In this document: in pieces, positions 62,528-64,000 of the stretch
Layout of the letters: each line of letters begins with the position of its first letter
Numbering within the stretch: the stretch's first letter is position 1
Origin: Oscillospiraceae bacterium
Lineage (GTDB): Bacteria > Bacillota > Clostridia > Oscillospirales > Oscillospiraceae
Assembly (NCBI GenBank): GCA_017395935.1
Contig: JAFQNL010000012.1
Coordinates: 62,001-126,000 of the forward strand
DNA length: 64,000 bases
Reading direction: 5' to 3'
Translations under genes and position numbers: made by a program
Notes under the pieces: generated by a model
The model's input: only the letters and a program-made list of their open reading frames with translations
What the model was told of the DNA's origin: nothing
The model's database searches: none

Positions 62528-62606
62528 GTGTATCCGGCGATCATAGACAACTTTAGCGTATGAGCGCGGTATATCTATTTTATTCAGGAAGGAGCACAAT
62601 TTTCCA

Positions 62607-64000
62607 ATGAGCAAGGCATATTTTATGGGTATCGACACCGGTACCAACTCCAGCAAGGGTGTCCTGATTGATGAGCAGGCCAACATCATTGCCATTCACT
62701 CCACCGAGCACGCCATGACCAACCCTGCCCCCAACCATTATGAGCACGACGCCGACAAGGACTGGTGGGGTGATTTCTGCATCATCTCCAACGCTCTGAT
62801 TGAGAAGTCCGGCGTGGATCCCAAAGATATCAAGGCCATCGGCGCCAGCGCTCTGGGCGCTGACTGCCTCCCCGTAGACGAGCAGTGCCGTCCTCTCCGT
62901 CAGGCCATCCTCTACGGTATTGACGCCCGGGCCACCGACGAGATGGCTCAGCTCACCGAGATGTACGGTGACGAGCAGATCCGCAAGTGGTACGGCCGTC
63001 CTCTCTGCTCCAGCGACGTTATGCCCAAGATCCTCTGGATCAAGAACAAGGAGCCCGAGGTCTATGCCAAGGCCCATAAATTCATTACCGGCTCTACCTT
63101 TATTGCCGCCAAGCTGACGGGCAAATACGTGGTGGACCGTTTCCTGGGTCTGGCCAGCTTCAACCCCATGTACTTCAGCGACGGCACCCCCAACCCCGAG
63201 ATCTGCAAGCCCATCTGCCGTCCCGACCAGCTGGCTGAGATCAAGGAAGCCAACGACGTAGTCGGCTACGTCACCGCTCAGGCTGCCGCTGAGACCGGCC
63301 TGGCCGAAGGCACCCCCGTTATCTGCGGCACTGACGACTCCGGCGCCGAGGCCATTTCCACCGGCGTTGTGGCTCCCGGCAAGATGATGATTCAGTTCGG
63401 CTCCTCCATCTATATGATCCTTGGTACCGAGGGTCTGGTAGACGACGAGCGGCTGTGGCGTGAGGAGTTTATCGTCCCCGGTCTGTGCGATATTTCTGCC
63501 GGCACCAATACCGCCGGCTCCCTGACCAAGTGGTATCGTGACAGCCTCTTCCCCGAGGCTCTGGCACAGGAGAAGGCCGGCGGCCCCGACGCCTATCAGA
63601 CCATGATGGAAGGCGTGGACGAGATCGCCCCCGGCTCTGACGGCCTGATCACCCTGCCCTACTTCGCCGGCGAGCGTACTCCCATCAACGATCCCAAGGC
63701 CAAGGGCATTCTCTTCGGTCTCACTCTGGCTCATACCCGGGCCCATATGTACCGCTCCGCTCTGGAGAGCGTGGCCTACTCGGTCAACCAGCAGATCAAG
63801 ATGATGATGAGCCATGACGTGCCCATTGACACCATCTATGCCGTCGGCGGCGGCGTCCAGAATCCCAGCTGGATGCAGATCGTGGCTGACGTGACCGGTC
63901 TGGAGATCTCCACCCCCGCCATCACCGTGGGCGCCAGCTTCGGCGATGCCCTCATGGCTGCCTCCGGTATCCAGTATCCCGGCTATGAGACCTTCGCCAG
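62607..64000 (+). CDS. FGGY-family carbohydrate kinase, 3' end cut by window edge
   Basis: The frame runs from the ATG at 62607 (AAGGAG 12 bases upstream) to the window end without a stop, giving 464 visible residues of a family that is usually about 480-520. FGGY_N domain: FMGIDTGTNSSKGVLID with the ATP phosphate loop, and the sugar site region GASALGADCLPVD. FGGY_C domain: GTDDSGAEAIS with the catalytic Asp, AGERTP, and GGGVQNPSWMQIVADVTG. Closest in style to xylulokinase or related sugar kinases; substrate not predictable. Divergent from the permease and sharing its control region. Confidence 0.9.
   Translation, partial: MSKAYFMGIDTGTNSSKGVLIDEQANIIAIHSTEHAMTNPAPNHYEHDADKDWWGDFCIISNALIEKSGVDPKDIKAIGASALGADCLPVDEQCRPLRQAILYGIDARATDEMAQLTEMYGDEQIRKWYGRPLCSSDVMPKILWIKNKEPEVYAKAHKFITGSTFIAAKLTGKYVVDRFLGLASFNPMYFSDGTPNPEICKPICRPDQLAEIKEANDVVGYVTAQAAAETGLAEGTPVICGTDDSGAEAISTGVVAPGKMMIQFGSSIYMILGTEGLVDDERLWREEFIVPGLCDISAGTNTAGSLTKWYRDSLFPEALAQEKAGGPDAYQTMMEGVDEIAPGSDGLITLPYFAGERTPINDPKAKGILFGLTLAHTRAHMYRSALESVAYSVNQQIKMMMSHDVPIDTIYAVGGGVQNPSWMQIVADVTGLEISTPAITVGASFGDALMAASGIQYPGYETFA

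Larger units (their letters stand above)
61926..62606. promoter_or_regulatory. AT-rich divergent control region, 681 bp, no gene
   Basis: This gap between the permease and FGGY kinase is far richer in A/T than its surroundings and strongly pyrimidine-biased on the plus strand from about 62035 to 62300. It contains both promoters, three copies of CTTTTTTAGACC or its complement, and inverted repeats at 61963-61993, 62142-62169 and 62316-62342. An open frame through it (61951-62316) is mostly Phe/Ser and is not a gene. Confidence 0.75.

Overview
The window is about 64 kb of a moderately GC-rich Firmicutes chromosome. I favour class Clostridia, probably Oscillospiraceae (the Flavonifractor / Intestinimonas / Lawsonibacter neighbourhood). 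The reasons are the Firmicutes gene order of the S10-spc-alpha cluster with a KOW-domain gene between map and infA, zinc-type S14, teichoic-acid type CDP-glycerol enzymes, many TTG/GTG starts behind strong AGGAGG sites, and near-consensus sigma-A promoters. The family-level placement is inference. I saw no rRNA, tRNA, CRISPR array, transposase or phage gene.

Layout. 1-2.8 kb (minus): a membrane acyltransferase cut by the window edge, then tagD and a CDP-glycerol glycerophosphotransferase. 3.0-4.7 kb (plus): an L,D-transpeptidase. 4.7-6.4 kb (minus): a CorC/HlyC-type CBS membrane protein and a small unknown protein. 6.5-22.7 kb (minus): one long ribosomal cluster from rpsJ to rplQ with secY, adk, map, infA and rpoA. 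It starts at a consensus promoter with a leader of about 280 nt and ends at a strong terminator. 23-29.3 kb (minus): a large TagF-like protein, a D-Ala-D-Ala carboxypeptidase and a GH13 glycosidase. 29.5-36.5 kb (minus): a cell-shape and housekeeping operon zapA - U32 peptidase - dut - maf - mreC - mreD - PBP2. 36.6-40.1 kb (plus): DEAD helicase - lspA - pseudouridine synthase. 40.2-41 kb: a TPP riboswitch with its terminator ahead of thiT. 41.6-47.4 kb (plus): murI, a DUF1934 protein, an ArgRS-like protein that appears to lack the catalytic core, a two-component system and an HtrA-type protease.

47.5-64 kb is the accessory part. It is a catabolic island, mostly on the minus strand, with an FGGY kinase diverging at the right end. 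It contains an APC permease closely resembling the fructoselysine transporter FrlA and a sugar epimerase closely resembling fructoselysine 3-epimerase FrlC. It also has two SIS proteins (candidate deglycases), a NagB-fold protein with altered catalytic residues, two paralogous PfkB kinases, two ROK kinases (one with a repeated C-terminal half), an SDR oxidoreductase, a DHDPS/NAL-type aldolase and a probable DUF4432 epimerase. I read it as a system that imports and dismantles Amadori (sugar-amine) compounds or related amino-sugar conjugates. It is far larger than the classical frl operon. Promoters at the right end share a TTTTTAGACC half-site, which suggests one regulator encoded elsewhere.
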